Position numbers and translations under genes: made by a program
Part shown: positions 6,675 through 11,677 of the stretch, in pieces
Layout of the letters: the number at the start of each line of letters is the position of its first letter
Position numbering within the stretch: the stretch's first letter is position 1
Source: Chitinophagales bacterium
GTDB taxonomy: Bacteria; Bacteroidota; Bacteroidia; Chitinophagales; Chitinophagaceae
Direction: 5' to 3'
DNA: 11,677 nt
Assembly (NCBI GenBank): GCA_013297585.1
Contig: JAAFHG010000075.1
Coordinates: 1-11,677, forward strand
The notes under the pieces: generated by a model
Database searches by the model: none
What the model was told of the DNA's origin: nothing
Seen by the model: only the letters and a program-made list of their open reading frames with translations

Positions 6675-6705
6675 TGGGTTACCTTTTTAGTCCATTGTGT
6701 ATTAA
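6675..6705 (+). promoter_or_regulatory. Putative ECF promoter of the lipoprotein gene (TGGGTTAC-N15-TGTATTAA)
   Basis: TGGGTTAC at 6675-6682 and TGTATTAA at 6698-6705 are separated by 15 bases, against 14 in the divergent copy before the sigma gene. The inferred start site near 6711 gives a leader of about 27 bases that is A-rich just before the ATG at 6739. The two -35-like boxes face away from each other across 41 bases of very AT-rich DNA. Confidence 0.55.
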
Positions 6706-6738
6706 CTATAAATTCACTCACAACAAAAACATTAAAAA

Positions 6739-6933
6739 ATGAAAAAAATTGCTTTCGTTATCGCACTAGGTGCTTTCGCTGCTTGTGGTACTGGTACATC
6801 TGAAACTGCAACTGCTGATTCTTTAAAATTAGCTGATTCAATCAAAACTGCTGATTCTTTAGCTGCTGCAGCTGCTGCTGACACAACTAAGAAAGATACT
6901 ACTGCTGCTGCTGTAGATACAACTAAGAAATAA
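6739..6933 (+). CDS. Small low-complexity lipoprotein
   Basis: A 64-residue precursor. MKKIAFVIALGAFAAC is a lipoprotein signal peptide with FAAC as the lipobox and Cys16 as the lipid-modified residue. The mature ~49 residues are low complexity: three ADSLK/ADSIK/ADSL units, a run of six Ala, then repeated DTTKK units. The only residue types beyond A, D, T, S, K and L are single I, V and E and a little G. No fold or enzyme is indicated. Alanine codons are strongly biased to GCT, which may mean high expression. Small A/D/T/K-rich lipoproteins of this look are frequent in Chitinophagaceae and are uncharacterised as far as I know. Facing the ECF operon and sharing its promoter boxes, it may be an abundant stress-induced envelope protein, much as small lipoproteins are ECF targets elsewhere. 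The lipoprotein call is firm and the function is unknown. Confidence 0.85.
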   Translation: MKKIAFVIALGAFAACGTGTSETATADSLKLADSIKTADSLAAAAAADTTKKDTTAAAVDTTKK

Positions 6934-6940
6934 TTTAATA

Positions 6941-7004
6941 GAGTAACTATCAAGTGAAGAGAGATCATGAGAAGCAGCTTGCAAGATAGATAGTTAACAA
7001 ACTC
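6941..7004 (+). other. Structured 3' UTR stem-loop after the lipoprotein gene
   Basis: TAACTATC (6944-6951) pairs with GATAGTTA (6989-6996), and GAG (6941-6943) can pair with CTC (7002-7004), enclosing 37 bases. Five T follow (7005-7009). It lies 8 bases after the stop codon and 28 bases before the main terminator. It may be a leaky first terminator, an mRNA-stabilising element, or the body of a 3'-UTR-derived small RNA. No known RNA family was recognised. Confidence 0.4.
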
Positions 7005-7032
7005 TTTTTCATATGGCAAGCAATCGTTAGAG

Positions 7033-7066
7033 GCCGTCCTGTTTCCACAGGAGGGCTTTCTTTTTT
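7033..7066 (+). terminator. Intrinsic terminator of the lipoprotein gene
   Basis: GCCGTCCTGT (7033-7042), loop TTCC, and ACAGGAGGGC (7047-7056) form a stem with a perfect 6-bp top, one G-G mismatch and a GCC/GGC base. It is followed directly by TTTCTTTTTT (7057-7066). This is a classic rho-independent terminator, about 100 bases after the lipoprotein stop. Confidence 0.88.
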
Positions 7067-7131
7067 CATGGCTTGTCTGAACCTTGATTTGGAAAGATTT
7101 TATTGAGTTATTTGATTAATTTTCATTTAAG

Positions 7132-7176
7132 AAATACAAAGCCCACTCAATTTATACGGTGGGCTTTGTATTTTTT
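7132..7176. terminator. Bidirectional terminator between lipoprotein and acyl-CoA reductase genes
   Basis: AAATACAAAGCCCAC (7132-7146) and GTGGGCTTTGTATTT (7159-7173) form a perfect 15-bp stem with a 12-base loop. Six T (7171-7176) follow on the plus strand, and TTTCTT on the minus strand. It lies 16 bases beyond the reductase stop and should end that minus-strand transcript. It also backs up the lipoprotein terminator from the other side. Confidence 0.8.
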
Positions 7177-7191
7177 GGTATGTAAATATTT

Positions 7192-8190
7192 TTATAATGC
7201 TACTAAAAAAGCCATCGTATCTACACCATCTGCATAATCTGTAAGCGATGGTTGCTGTGCTTTACCAAATTCTATAAAGCCTTTGCCAACAATACATTGA
7301 ATATCAAGATTTTGCTGCAAGGCTTCTGTTAACACTACTTCATCATCGTAATATTCATAATTCACTTGGCTAACTGGTGAAAATATAGATTCATTTTCTG
7401 CCAAAACAATCGAGTTATTGGTCATGTAAAATTTATTACCCATCATTTGAATAGCCAATTGGTAATCGTAATTGTGCTTGTATTTATGATATACGAAATA
7501 ATTATTATATTTAAGCAAGGCATCTAACAACGGCACAAAATCATAATCTTTTGGCACATACAATTTGGTAACATTTCTACAGCCTAAGCCAAAATACAAT
7601 TGAATATCGTCACTAAGTTTGTCCAACGCTTCAACCGTTTCTGTAGCATCTAAAACAGCAACAGATGTTCTATTTCTACGAATAATATTAGGAAACTTGC
7701 CAAAATAATAATCAAAATAACGACTACTATTGTTGCTGCCAGTGGCTATGTAAGCATCGCAATTCTTTAAATTTTCAGCAAACGATATGTAATTTTGAAT
7801 CGTTATTTCCCATTCGTATAGCTTTTTTACTAAAAACTTAATTAAAACATCATCTTTACTTGAGGCTTTTATTGTTTGCTGATGACCGCTAACAAATACA
7901 CACAAAAAGTCGTGAAAGCCTACTAATGGTATATTGCCTGCCATTACCAAACCTACATTTTTAGGTGCTGTTTGCACATCTTTAACCGCATATTTTTGAG
8001 CCCAATTGGTAAGTGCATCTGCTTGTAAAAATTGATTGGCAATGTTGGCAACCGATAAATTCACAAAATCTTCTGTAAACCAAGGGTTCATTCTAACTGC
8101 TTTATCTTTTATTTCCTGCCATTCTTCATCATTACTCAACATAAATTTGCCAAGTTGAACCATTAAATTAATACGTTGTTGTAAATCCAT
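7192..8190 (-). CDS. LuxC-family acyl-CoA reductase
   Basis: A 332-residue cytoplasmic enzyme of the LuxC/acyl-CoA reductase family (aldehyde dehydrogenase fold), which reduces fatty acyl-CoA or acyl thioesters to aldehyde with NADPH. The family's nucleotide-site segment is visible as KNVGLVMAGNIPLVGFHDFL (77-96). The catalytic Cys is most likely C204 in YFGLGCRNVTKLYVP, and RRNRTSVAVLD (171-181) is also characteristic. At 332 residues it is much shorter than bacterial luminescence LuxC (about 480), which suggests a trimmed version. No luxD or luxE is nearby, so bioluminescence is not implied. The start at 8190 (MDLQQRINLM) lies 59 bases from the divergent ferredoxin start. From general knowledge this reductase/ferredoxin neighbourhood recurs in Bacteroidota, but the physiological substrate is not established as far as I know. 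The family call is secure and the substrate is unknown. Confidence 0.85.
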   Translation of the reverse strand: MDLQQRINLMVQLGKFMLSNDEEWQEIKDKAVRMNPWFTEDFVNLSVANIANQFLQADALTNWAQKYAVKDVQTAPKNVGLVMAGNIPLVGFHDFLCVFVSGHQQTIKASSKDDVLIKFLVKKLYEWEITIQNYISFAENLKNCDAYIATGSNNSSRYFDYYFGKFPNIIRRNRTSVAVLDATETVEALDKLSDDIQLYFGLGCRNVTKLYVPKDYDFVPLLDALLKYNNYFVYHKYKHNYDYQLAIQMMGNKFYMTNNSIVLAENESIFSPVSQVNYEYYDDEVVLTEALQQNLDIQCIVGKGFIEFGKAQQPSLTDYADGVDTMAFLVAL

Positions 8191-8214
8191 TTTTATTAAA
8201 TCAGTTTAGAAGTT

Positions 8215-8222
8215 TATTTTCG
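8215..8222 (+). promoter_or_regulatory. Possible -7 box (TATTTTCG) for the ferredoxin gene
   Basis: TATTTTCG matches TAnnTTTG except for one base. It lies 27 bases before the ferredoxin ATG at 8250, giving an inferred leader of about 22 bases. No clear -33 element is seen. The short divergent gap must hold a promoter for each gene, which raises the prior. Confidence 0.35.
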
Positions 8223-8236
8223 CAGCATTAAAAAAA

Positions 8237-8244
8237 CAAAATTA
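8237..8244 (-). promoter_or_regulatory. Putative -7 box (TAATTTTG) for the acyl-CoA reductase gene
   Basis: On the minus strand TAATTTTG is an exact fit to TAnnTTTG. It lies 46 bases before the reductase ATG (8190), placing the start site near 8232. The inferred leader contains TAAACTTCTAAACT, a word also present before zapA. The -33 region would fall inside the start of the ferredoxin gene and has no obvious TTTG. Confidence 0.42.
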
Positions 8245-8249
8245 CTCTT

Positions 8250-8597
8250 ATGGCTATTAAAATAACAGATGAATGTATCAATTGTGGTGCTTGTGAACCA
8301 GAATGTCCAAATAACGCAATTTATGAAGGTGGTGTAGAATGGGCTATGGCTGATGGTACATCATTAAGTGGCAGCTTTACATTACTTGATGGAACAATTG
8401 TAGAAGCTAAACAGCGCTTTGCACCTATTAGTGTAGATACTTACTATATTACACCTAATAAATGTACTGAGTGTCAAGGCTTTCACGAAGAGCCACAGTG
8501 TGCCGCAGTATGCCCTGTAGATTGCTGCGTACCTGATGAAATGTACGAAGAAACTGTAGAAGCGTTATTGGGTAAAAAAGAAGCATTGCATATGTAA
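8250..8597 (+). CDS. 2[4Fe-4S] ferredoxin (YfhL/Allochromatium type)
   Basis: A 115-residue electron carrier of the cytoplasm. The first cluster motif is C9-x2-C12-x2-C15-x3-C19-P (CINCGACEPECP). The second is C72-x2-C75-x8-C84-x3-C88-P (CTECQGFHEEPQCAAVCP). The eight-residue stretch inside the second motif is the mark of the Allochromatium/YfhL kind, which tends to have very low redox potential. Two further cysteines (C92, C93) follow. Between the motifs lies an insertion of ~45 residues (about 24-70), which makes the protein longer than the usual ~85. It diverges from the acyl-CoA reductase gene, and a shared pathway is suggested only by position. A 7-bp hairpin (8596-8602 with 8606-8612) overlaps the stop codon. 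Confidence 0.93.
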   Translation: MAIKITDECINCGACEPECPNNAIYEGGVEWAMADGTSLSGSFTLLDGTIVEAKQRFAPISVDTYYITPNKCTECQGFHEEPQCAAVCPVDCCVPDEMYEETVEALLGKKEALHM

Positions 8598-8675
8598 GTA
8601 TTGCAAATACTTCGGTGCGAAACTTTTTACCTTAAACTATTTAAGATATTTAGGAAGTCGTTCATCTTTATATCA

Positions 8676-8709
8676 ACTAATATTATTGCCACAAGACGAT
8701 AATATTAGT
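8676..8709. other. 11-bp inverted repeat next to a G9 tract
   Basis: ACTAATATTAT (8676-8686) and ATAATATTAGT (8699-8709) are perfectly complementary around TGCCACAAGACG. A run of nine G (8715-8723) follows 5 bases later, then a third TAATATT (8724-8730) followed by TGCC. The gap is convergent, so a promoter role is unlikely. No open frame is found here. Confidence 0.5.
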
Positions 8710-8737
8710 AATGTGGGGGGGGGTAATATTTGCCTCC

Positions 8738-8775
8738 AAAAAAGGTGAGAAACTTAGCCGTTTTTCACCTTTTTT
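8738..8775. terminator. Bidirectional terminator between ferredoxin and GIN-domain genes
   Basis: AAAAAAGGTGAGAAAC (8738-8753) pairs with GTTTTTCACCTTTTTT (8760-8775), 16 bp with one G-U, around the loop TTAGCC. T-rich DNA follows on the plus strand, and the A run gives a U-tract on the minus strand. It can therefore end both converging transcripts. Confidence 0.85.
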
Positions 8776-8832
8776 ATTTTTAAATTTTACCATGTAATTA
8801 TTTAACTAGCTAGAATATTTTTAGCTTCAAAA

Positions 8833-9567
8833 CTAATCATTATCGCTGCGCTTTTTAATAGAGGCGCCACCGCTTGTGCTTACACTTGTAATATTGGCTT
8901 CACCTTTGTAATAGATGGTTGCGCCACCGCTTGCTTCTGCTTTAAAATCTTTTGTGGCGGTAATGCGTATGTTAGCGGCGCCACTTGCTTCGGCACGGCA
9001 ATTTTCTGCACTTAACTCATAGCCTTTTATATACGATGCACCGCTTGCTTCTATATCTACTTTATCTGCCCTGCCACTTACACGTACACTTGATGCACCG
9101 CTTGCACCAATACTAAGCATACCAATATTGACCTCGCCTTTGAAATCGCTGGCTCCAGAACAATCTATTTTTAAATTGGCCATTTTTATTTTATCTACCA
9201 CAATTACGTTGCAAGCACCTGTTGCTTCTACGCGTTTTATATCTTTAAAACTTACGTAGGCTTTGCTTTTAGTATTGCCCCAACTTTTCCAGCTACCGCC
9301 TTTGCCATCAAAGAAAATATGTAAAATACCGTTGCTTACTTCGGCTTTAATACGGCTTTTGGCTTCATCGTTAGCGGCACTAATGGCTACACCTTCATCG
9401 TTGCCCTGCGATAAGTATAAATCGATAGCACCGCTTACTTCTACTGAATTGAAACTACCAACCGTTCTAATCTCTGCGTTGGCATCAAATACCAAGCTTT
9501 TGGTTTGCTGTGCCTGTGTGGCAAAACTGGCAATTGTAACTGCCAAGGTTAAAAATATGTATTTCAT
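8833..9567 (-). CDS. Exported GIN-domain (DUF2807) protein
   Basis: A 244-residue precursor with a signal peptide (MKYIFLTLAVTIASFATQAQ, cleavage near residue 19-20), so periplasmic or cell-surface. The mature part is the head-GIN or DUF2807 beta-helix-like domain. It begins with the typical sequence TVGSFNSVEVSGAIDLYLSQ, then repeats short strands ending in ASGA, CSGA or SGGA about every 20 residues (SGASDFKG, ASGASSVRV, ASGASYIKG, ASGAANIRI, ASGGATIYY, SGGASIKK). That ladder of Ser-Gly-Ala turns suggests a right-handed parallel beta-helix. Members are often annotated as putative auto-transporter adhesins, but no biochemical role is established that I can cite. The protein ends KKRSDND without a C-terminal sorting domain. 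The gene stands alone, between convergent and divergent neighbours. The family call is secure and the function is unknown. Confidence 0.9.
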   Translation of the reverse strand: MKYIFLTLAVTIASFATQAQQTKSLVFDANAEIRTVGSFNSVEVSGAIDLYLSQGNDEGVAISAANDEAKSRIKAEVSNGILHIFFDGKGGSWKSWGNTKSKAYVSFKDIKRVEATGACNVIVVDKIKMANLKIDCSGASDFKGEVNIGMLSIGASGASSVRVSGRADKVDIEASGASYIKGYELSAENCRAEASGAANIRITATKDFKAEASGGATIYYKGEANITSVSTSGGASIKKRSDND

Positions 9568-9807
9568 ACAAAGGTATTTTATATTGTAACGGGTAAGGTA
9601 AAGATATGTTACAAAATGAAAGAAGTTTCACGCAAAGACCGCAAAGGACATCTGAGAGAATTGATTTAGTACAGGTATTTTTAAGAAAACAACGGGAAAA
9701 TCCTGCAGATTTTATTGAACTATTTAAGTAAAAATCAGCGTTTTATTAGCACAAATTGGTGTTATCAGCGTTCCTATCCAATAATTTCCATTAGTTTCGC
9801 CACACAA
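9568..9807. repeat. Intergenic stretch with degenerate short repeats, no gene seen
   Basis: This divergent gap holds CGCAAAGAC directly followed by CGCAAAGGA (9631-9648). It also has ATCAGCGTT twice exactly 30 bases apart (9734-9742 and 9764-9772). Such CGCAAAGAC and ATCAGCGTT words are, from memory, common in Bacteroidota intergenic DNA, often as remnants near GxxExxY-type genes. A 41-residue frame at 9606-9731 has no recognisable feature. The promoters for both flanking genes must lie here. Confidence 0.5.
9792..9799 (+). promoter_or_regulatory. Possible -7 box (TAGTTTCG) for the riboswitch transcript
   Basis: TAGTTTCG differs from TAnnTTTG by one base. It would start transcription near 9805, just before the first paired base of the TPP aptamer (about 9808), which is the expected geometry. 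No -33 TTTG is seen at the right distance. Confidence 0.35.
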
Positions 9808-9904
9808 TTCCTCGGGGTGCTGATGTTGTTGGTGAGAGCTCCACTAGCAAATAGGCTGAGATAACACCCGTAGAACCTGAACAGGGTAATGCCTGCGAAG
9901 GGAA
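9808..9904 (+). promoter_or_regulatory. TPP (thiamine pyrophosphate) riboswitch, THI element
   Basis: The conserved THI-box parts appear in order. GGGGTGCTG lies near 9814-9822. The pyrimidine-binding CTGAGA is at 9856-9861, followed by ACACCCG (9864-9870) and ACCTGA (9875-9880). The pyrophosphate-side AGGGTAATGCCTGCG is at 9883-9897, then AAGGGAA. TTCC (9808-9811) can close P1 with GGAA (9901-9904). A variable P3 arm can form between TGTTGGTG (9825-9832) and CACTAGCA (9842-9849). It lies about 90 bases before the TonB receptor start and presumably represses it when thiamine pyrophosphate is plentiful. The identification is secure from the core motifs and the switching mechanism is not. Confidence 0.95.
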
Positions 9905-9994
9905 GGCGTACATTTTTTTCTTACTGCGTTCTGTCCTCAAGCAAAATTAATTCTCCTGTTCCTCATTTTTTTCAAACTTTTAAAACAAAAAGCA

Positions 9995-11677
9995 ATGAAA
10001 CATTTGTTGGGAACAATGGCTGCTACAATTATCAGTCTTTCCGCATTGTCACAAACACAAAAGGTCAATTTTTCGGGTAAAGTGGTAGATGCTGCTAGTA
10101 AACAGCCCATTGCATCGGCCACGGTAAAGCTAGGTACTACTGCTACCGTTGCAGATGAAAATGGTAATTTTAGCTTTGCTAAAATAGTAGCTGGCAGCTA
10201 CGAGTTGCAAGTAACAAGTGTAGGTTATACCGATGCTGCGCAAAAAATTAGTATAGGTAAATCTACTACTGTAGTTACTATTGAGTTAAAAGCAAGTGCT
10301 TTGTTTTTACAACCACTTGAGGTAAAATCGTTACGTGCTAGTGATAGAGCACCATTTACCAAAACCAATATTGGTAAAGAAGATATTGCTAAAACCAATC
10401 TTGGGCAAGACATTCCTTTTTTACTGAACCAAACACCTTCTACGGTTATAAATTCAGATGCTGGTAATGGTGTAGGCTATACCAATATTTATATACGTGG
10501 TGTAGATTTAACGAGAATTAACGTAACACTAAACGGTATTCCTTACAACGATGCAGAAAGCCAAGGTACATATTGGGTAGATATACCAGATATGGCTTCA
10601 TCATTAAATTCTATTCAAATTCAACGTGGTGTGGGTACATCATCTAATGGTACAGGTGCTTTTGGTGCAACCATTAACTTACAAACTAATGAATTTATAG
10701 AAAAAGCATACGCTGAAAGCAATAATAGCTACGGTAGTTTTAATACATTTAAAAATACTTTAAAAGCTGGTACAGGTTTAATTGATGGTCATTTTACAGT
10801 AGATGCTAGATTTAGCAGAATTAATAGCGATGGCTATATTGATCGTTCTGCAAGTAGCTTGCAATCGTTCAGTTTGTCGGCTGCCTATTTTAATAAAAAA
10901 TCATCGTTGCGTTTTAATGTGTTTTCTGGTAAAGAAAAAACCTACCAAGCTTGGAACGGTGTGCCAGATTATATTTTGCCAACCAATAGAACCTACAACG
11001 AGTTTACTTACGCCAACCAAACCGATAATTACCAACAGAACCATTATCAGTTGTTTTTTAACCATCAGTTTAATAGCAACCTAAGTTTTAATACGGCGGT
11101 TTTCTTTACACCAGGTAAAGGTTATTACGAAGAATTTAGAGCCAATAATAAATATTCAGACTATGGCTTGCCAAATGTGGTAGTTGGTGCAACAACCCTC
11201 ACAAGAACCGATTTGGTACGTCAACTATATTTAGATAATCAGTTTTATGGGCAAATTGCTTCTTTACAATACAAAAAAGATAAGCATCAGCTAATTGTTG
11301 GCGGCGGCTGGAGCACTTATGAAGGTGGCCATTACGGCAATATTGTTTGGGTAAAAAATGGTGGTGTAAATAAAGATTATCAATGGTACAATACACCTGC
11401 TTTAAAAACAGATGCAAATGCTTATGCTAAATGGCAGCATCAATTTGCGAAGCATTTTGAGCTATTTACAGATGTACAATACAAGCATGTAAGTCACACC
11501 ATGAATGGTTTTAGAAAAAATCCAACATTACGAATTGATAGAGCATTTGATTTTGTAAATCCTAAGCTTGGTGTTAGCTACGCAAATAAAGGCTGGCAAG
11601 TATATGCTAGCTATGCTATGGCAAATAAAGAGCCAAATAGAGACGACTTTAAAGCTGGTGTGACCACACAACCACAA
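9995..11677 (+). CDS. TonB-dependent receptor, likely for thiamine, 3'-truncated by window end
   Basis: The frame opens at ATG 9995 and runs uninterrupted for 561 codons to the window edge; a full receptor is usually 700-800 residues or more. The order is: signal peptide MKHLLGTMAATIISLSALSQ (1-20); a carboxypeptidase-regulatory-like beta-sandwich (~24-100, FSGKVVDAASKQPIASATVKL and SVGYTDAAQK); then a plug domain (~108-235) with GYTNIYIRGVDLTRINVTLN, GIPYNDAESQ, VDIPDMASSLNSIQIQRGVG and TGAFGATINLQ. The remaining residues are outer-membrane barrel strands. PLEVKSLRA (107-115) may act as the TonB box. Receptors use TonB/ExbBD energy to bring scarce nutrients across the outer membrane. The upstream TPP riboswitch makes thiamine or a related pyrimidine or thiazole compound the best substrate guess, in line with known Bacteroidota thiamine-regulated receptors. 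The A-rich leader has no Shine-Dalgarno sequence. The family is secure and the substrate is inferred from regulation. Confidence 0.93.
   Translation, partial: MKHLLGTMAATIISLSALSQTQKVNFSGKVVDAASKQPIASATVKLGTTATVADENGNFSFAKIVAGSYELQVTSVGYTDAAQKISIGKSTTVVTIELKASALFLQPLEVKSLRASDRAPFTKTNIGKEDIAKTNLGQDIPFLLNQTPSTVINSDAGNGVGYTNIYIRGVDLTRINVTLNGIPYNDAESQGTYWVDIPDMASSLNSIQIQRGVGTSSNGTGAFGATINLQTNEFIEKAYAESNNSYGSFNTFKNTLKAGTGLIDGHFTVDARFSRINSDGYIDRSASSLQSFSLSAAYFNKKSSLRFNVFSGKEKTYQAWNGVPDYILPTNRTYNEFTYANQTDNYQQNHYQLFFNHQFNSNLSFNTAVFFTPGKGYYEEFRANNKYSDYGLPNVVVGATTLTRTDLVRQLYLDNQFYGQIASLQYKKDKHQLIVGGGWSTYEGGHYGNIVWVKNGGVNKDYQWYNTPALKTDANAYAKWQHQFAKHFELFTDVQYKHVSHTMNGFRKNPTLRIDRAFDFVNPKLGVSYANKGWQVYASYAMANKEPNRDDFKAGVTTQPQ

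Noticed and set aside
7192..8597. Bioluminescence locus suggested by the LuxC match
   Set aside because: No luxA, luxB, luxD or luxE is present and the protein is far shorter than luminescence LuxC. Only the enzyme family is supported.
9569..9576. Exact TAnnTTTG box (TACCTTTG, minus strand) before the GIN-domain gene
   Set aside because: It ends one base before the ATG, so transcription would begin inside or after the start codon. The signal peptide requires that start, so the match is probably chance.
9606..9731. A 41-residue open frame (MLQNERSFTQRPQRTSERID...) in the gap before the riboswitch
   Set aside because: It is built over the CGCAAAGAC repeats, shows no known domain or secretion signal, and has no leader of note. 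It may be a remnant, but coding cannot be supported.
10803..11084. A 93-residue frame inside the receptor gene
   Set aside because: It lies wholly within the TonB receptor frame, which has a signal peptide, plug motifs and barrel strands. It is a shadow frame.
1..11677. tRNA genes, CRISPR arrays and insertion sequences
   Set aside because: Reading both strands by eye showed no tRNA T-loop signature in a cloverleaf context, no regularly spaced repeats and no transposase frame. A tRNAscan or ISfinder run would be needed to exclude fragments.

Overview
The window looks like chromosomal DNA from a member of the Bacteroidota, most likely a Chitinophagia/Chitinophagaceae-type organism. The base composition is AT-rich. 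Start codons are preceded by A-rich leaders, and only one clear Shine-Dalgarno sequence is seen. There are TAnnTTTG-type -7 boxes. The gene content is also typical: a coiled-coil gene plus zapA after pheT, a GIN-domain protein, a LuxC-type reductase paired with a ferredoxin, and a TonB receptor with an N-terminal carboxypeptidase-regulatory-like domain under a TPP riboswitch. This assignment rests on gene content and motifs recognised by eye, not on a database search.

Layout. (1) 2-4658, all plus strand: the 3' part of pheT, a small coiled-coil protein, zapA, a DegT-family sugar aminotransferase closely resembling KdnA, and an unrecognised two-helix membrane protein. Several gaps here are filled with short AGTTTAA/TTAAACT-type repeats that sit just before start codons. 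(2) 4659-4891: a convergent gap with two strong hairpins. (3) 4892-6593, minus strand: an ECF sigma factor gene followed 4 bases later by a membrane-anchored trypsin-like protease with an anti-sigma-like N-terminal region. Divergent from it is a tiny lipoprotein gene (6739-6933) with a structured 3' UTR and an intrinsic terminator. (4) 7192-8597: a LuxC-family acyl-CoA reductase (minus) divergent from a 2[4Fe-4S] ferredoxin (plus). (5) 8598-8832: a convergent gap with a hairpin, a run of nine G and a bidirectional terminator. (6) 8833-9567, minus strand: an exported GIN-domain (DUF2807) protein. (7) 9568-11677: an intergenic stretch with degenerate repeats, a TPP riboswitch, and the first 561 codons of a TonB-dependent receptor that runs off the window.

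How the genes may work together. The most interesting unit is the sigma factor/protease/lipoprotein cluster. The sigma operon and the divergent lipoprotein gene each carry the same two boxes pointing toward their own start, TGGGTTAC and TGTATTAA, separated by 14 and 15 bases. That is what an autoregulated ECF sigma factor with a neighbouring target gene should look like. The partner protein seems to combine a cytoplasmic sigma-binding region, one membrane helix and a periplasmic serine protease in a single chain, a possible one-protein envelope stress sensor. The TPP riboswitch in front of the TonB receptor points to thiamine (or a thiamine precursor or derivative) as its substrate. The KdnA-like enzyme suggests an amino-Kdo-type sugar in the envelope. 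pheT, the coiled-coil gene and zapA form a housekeeping block.
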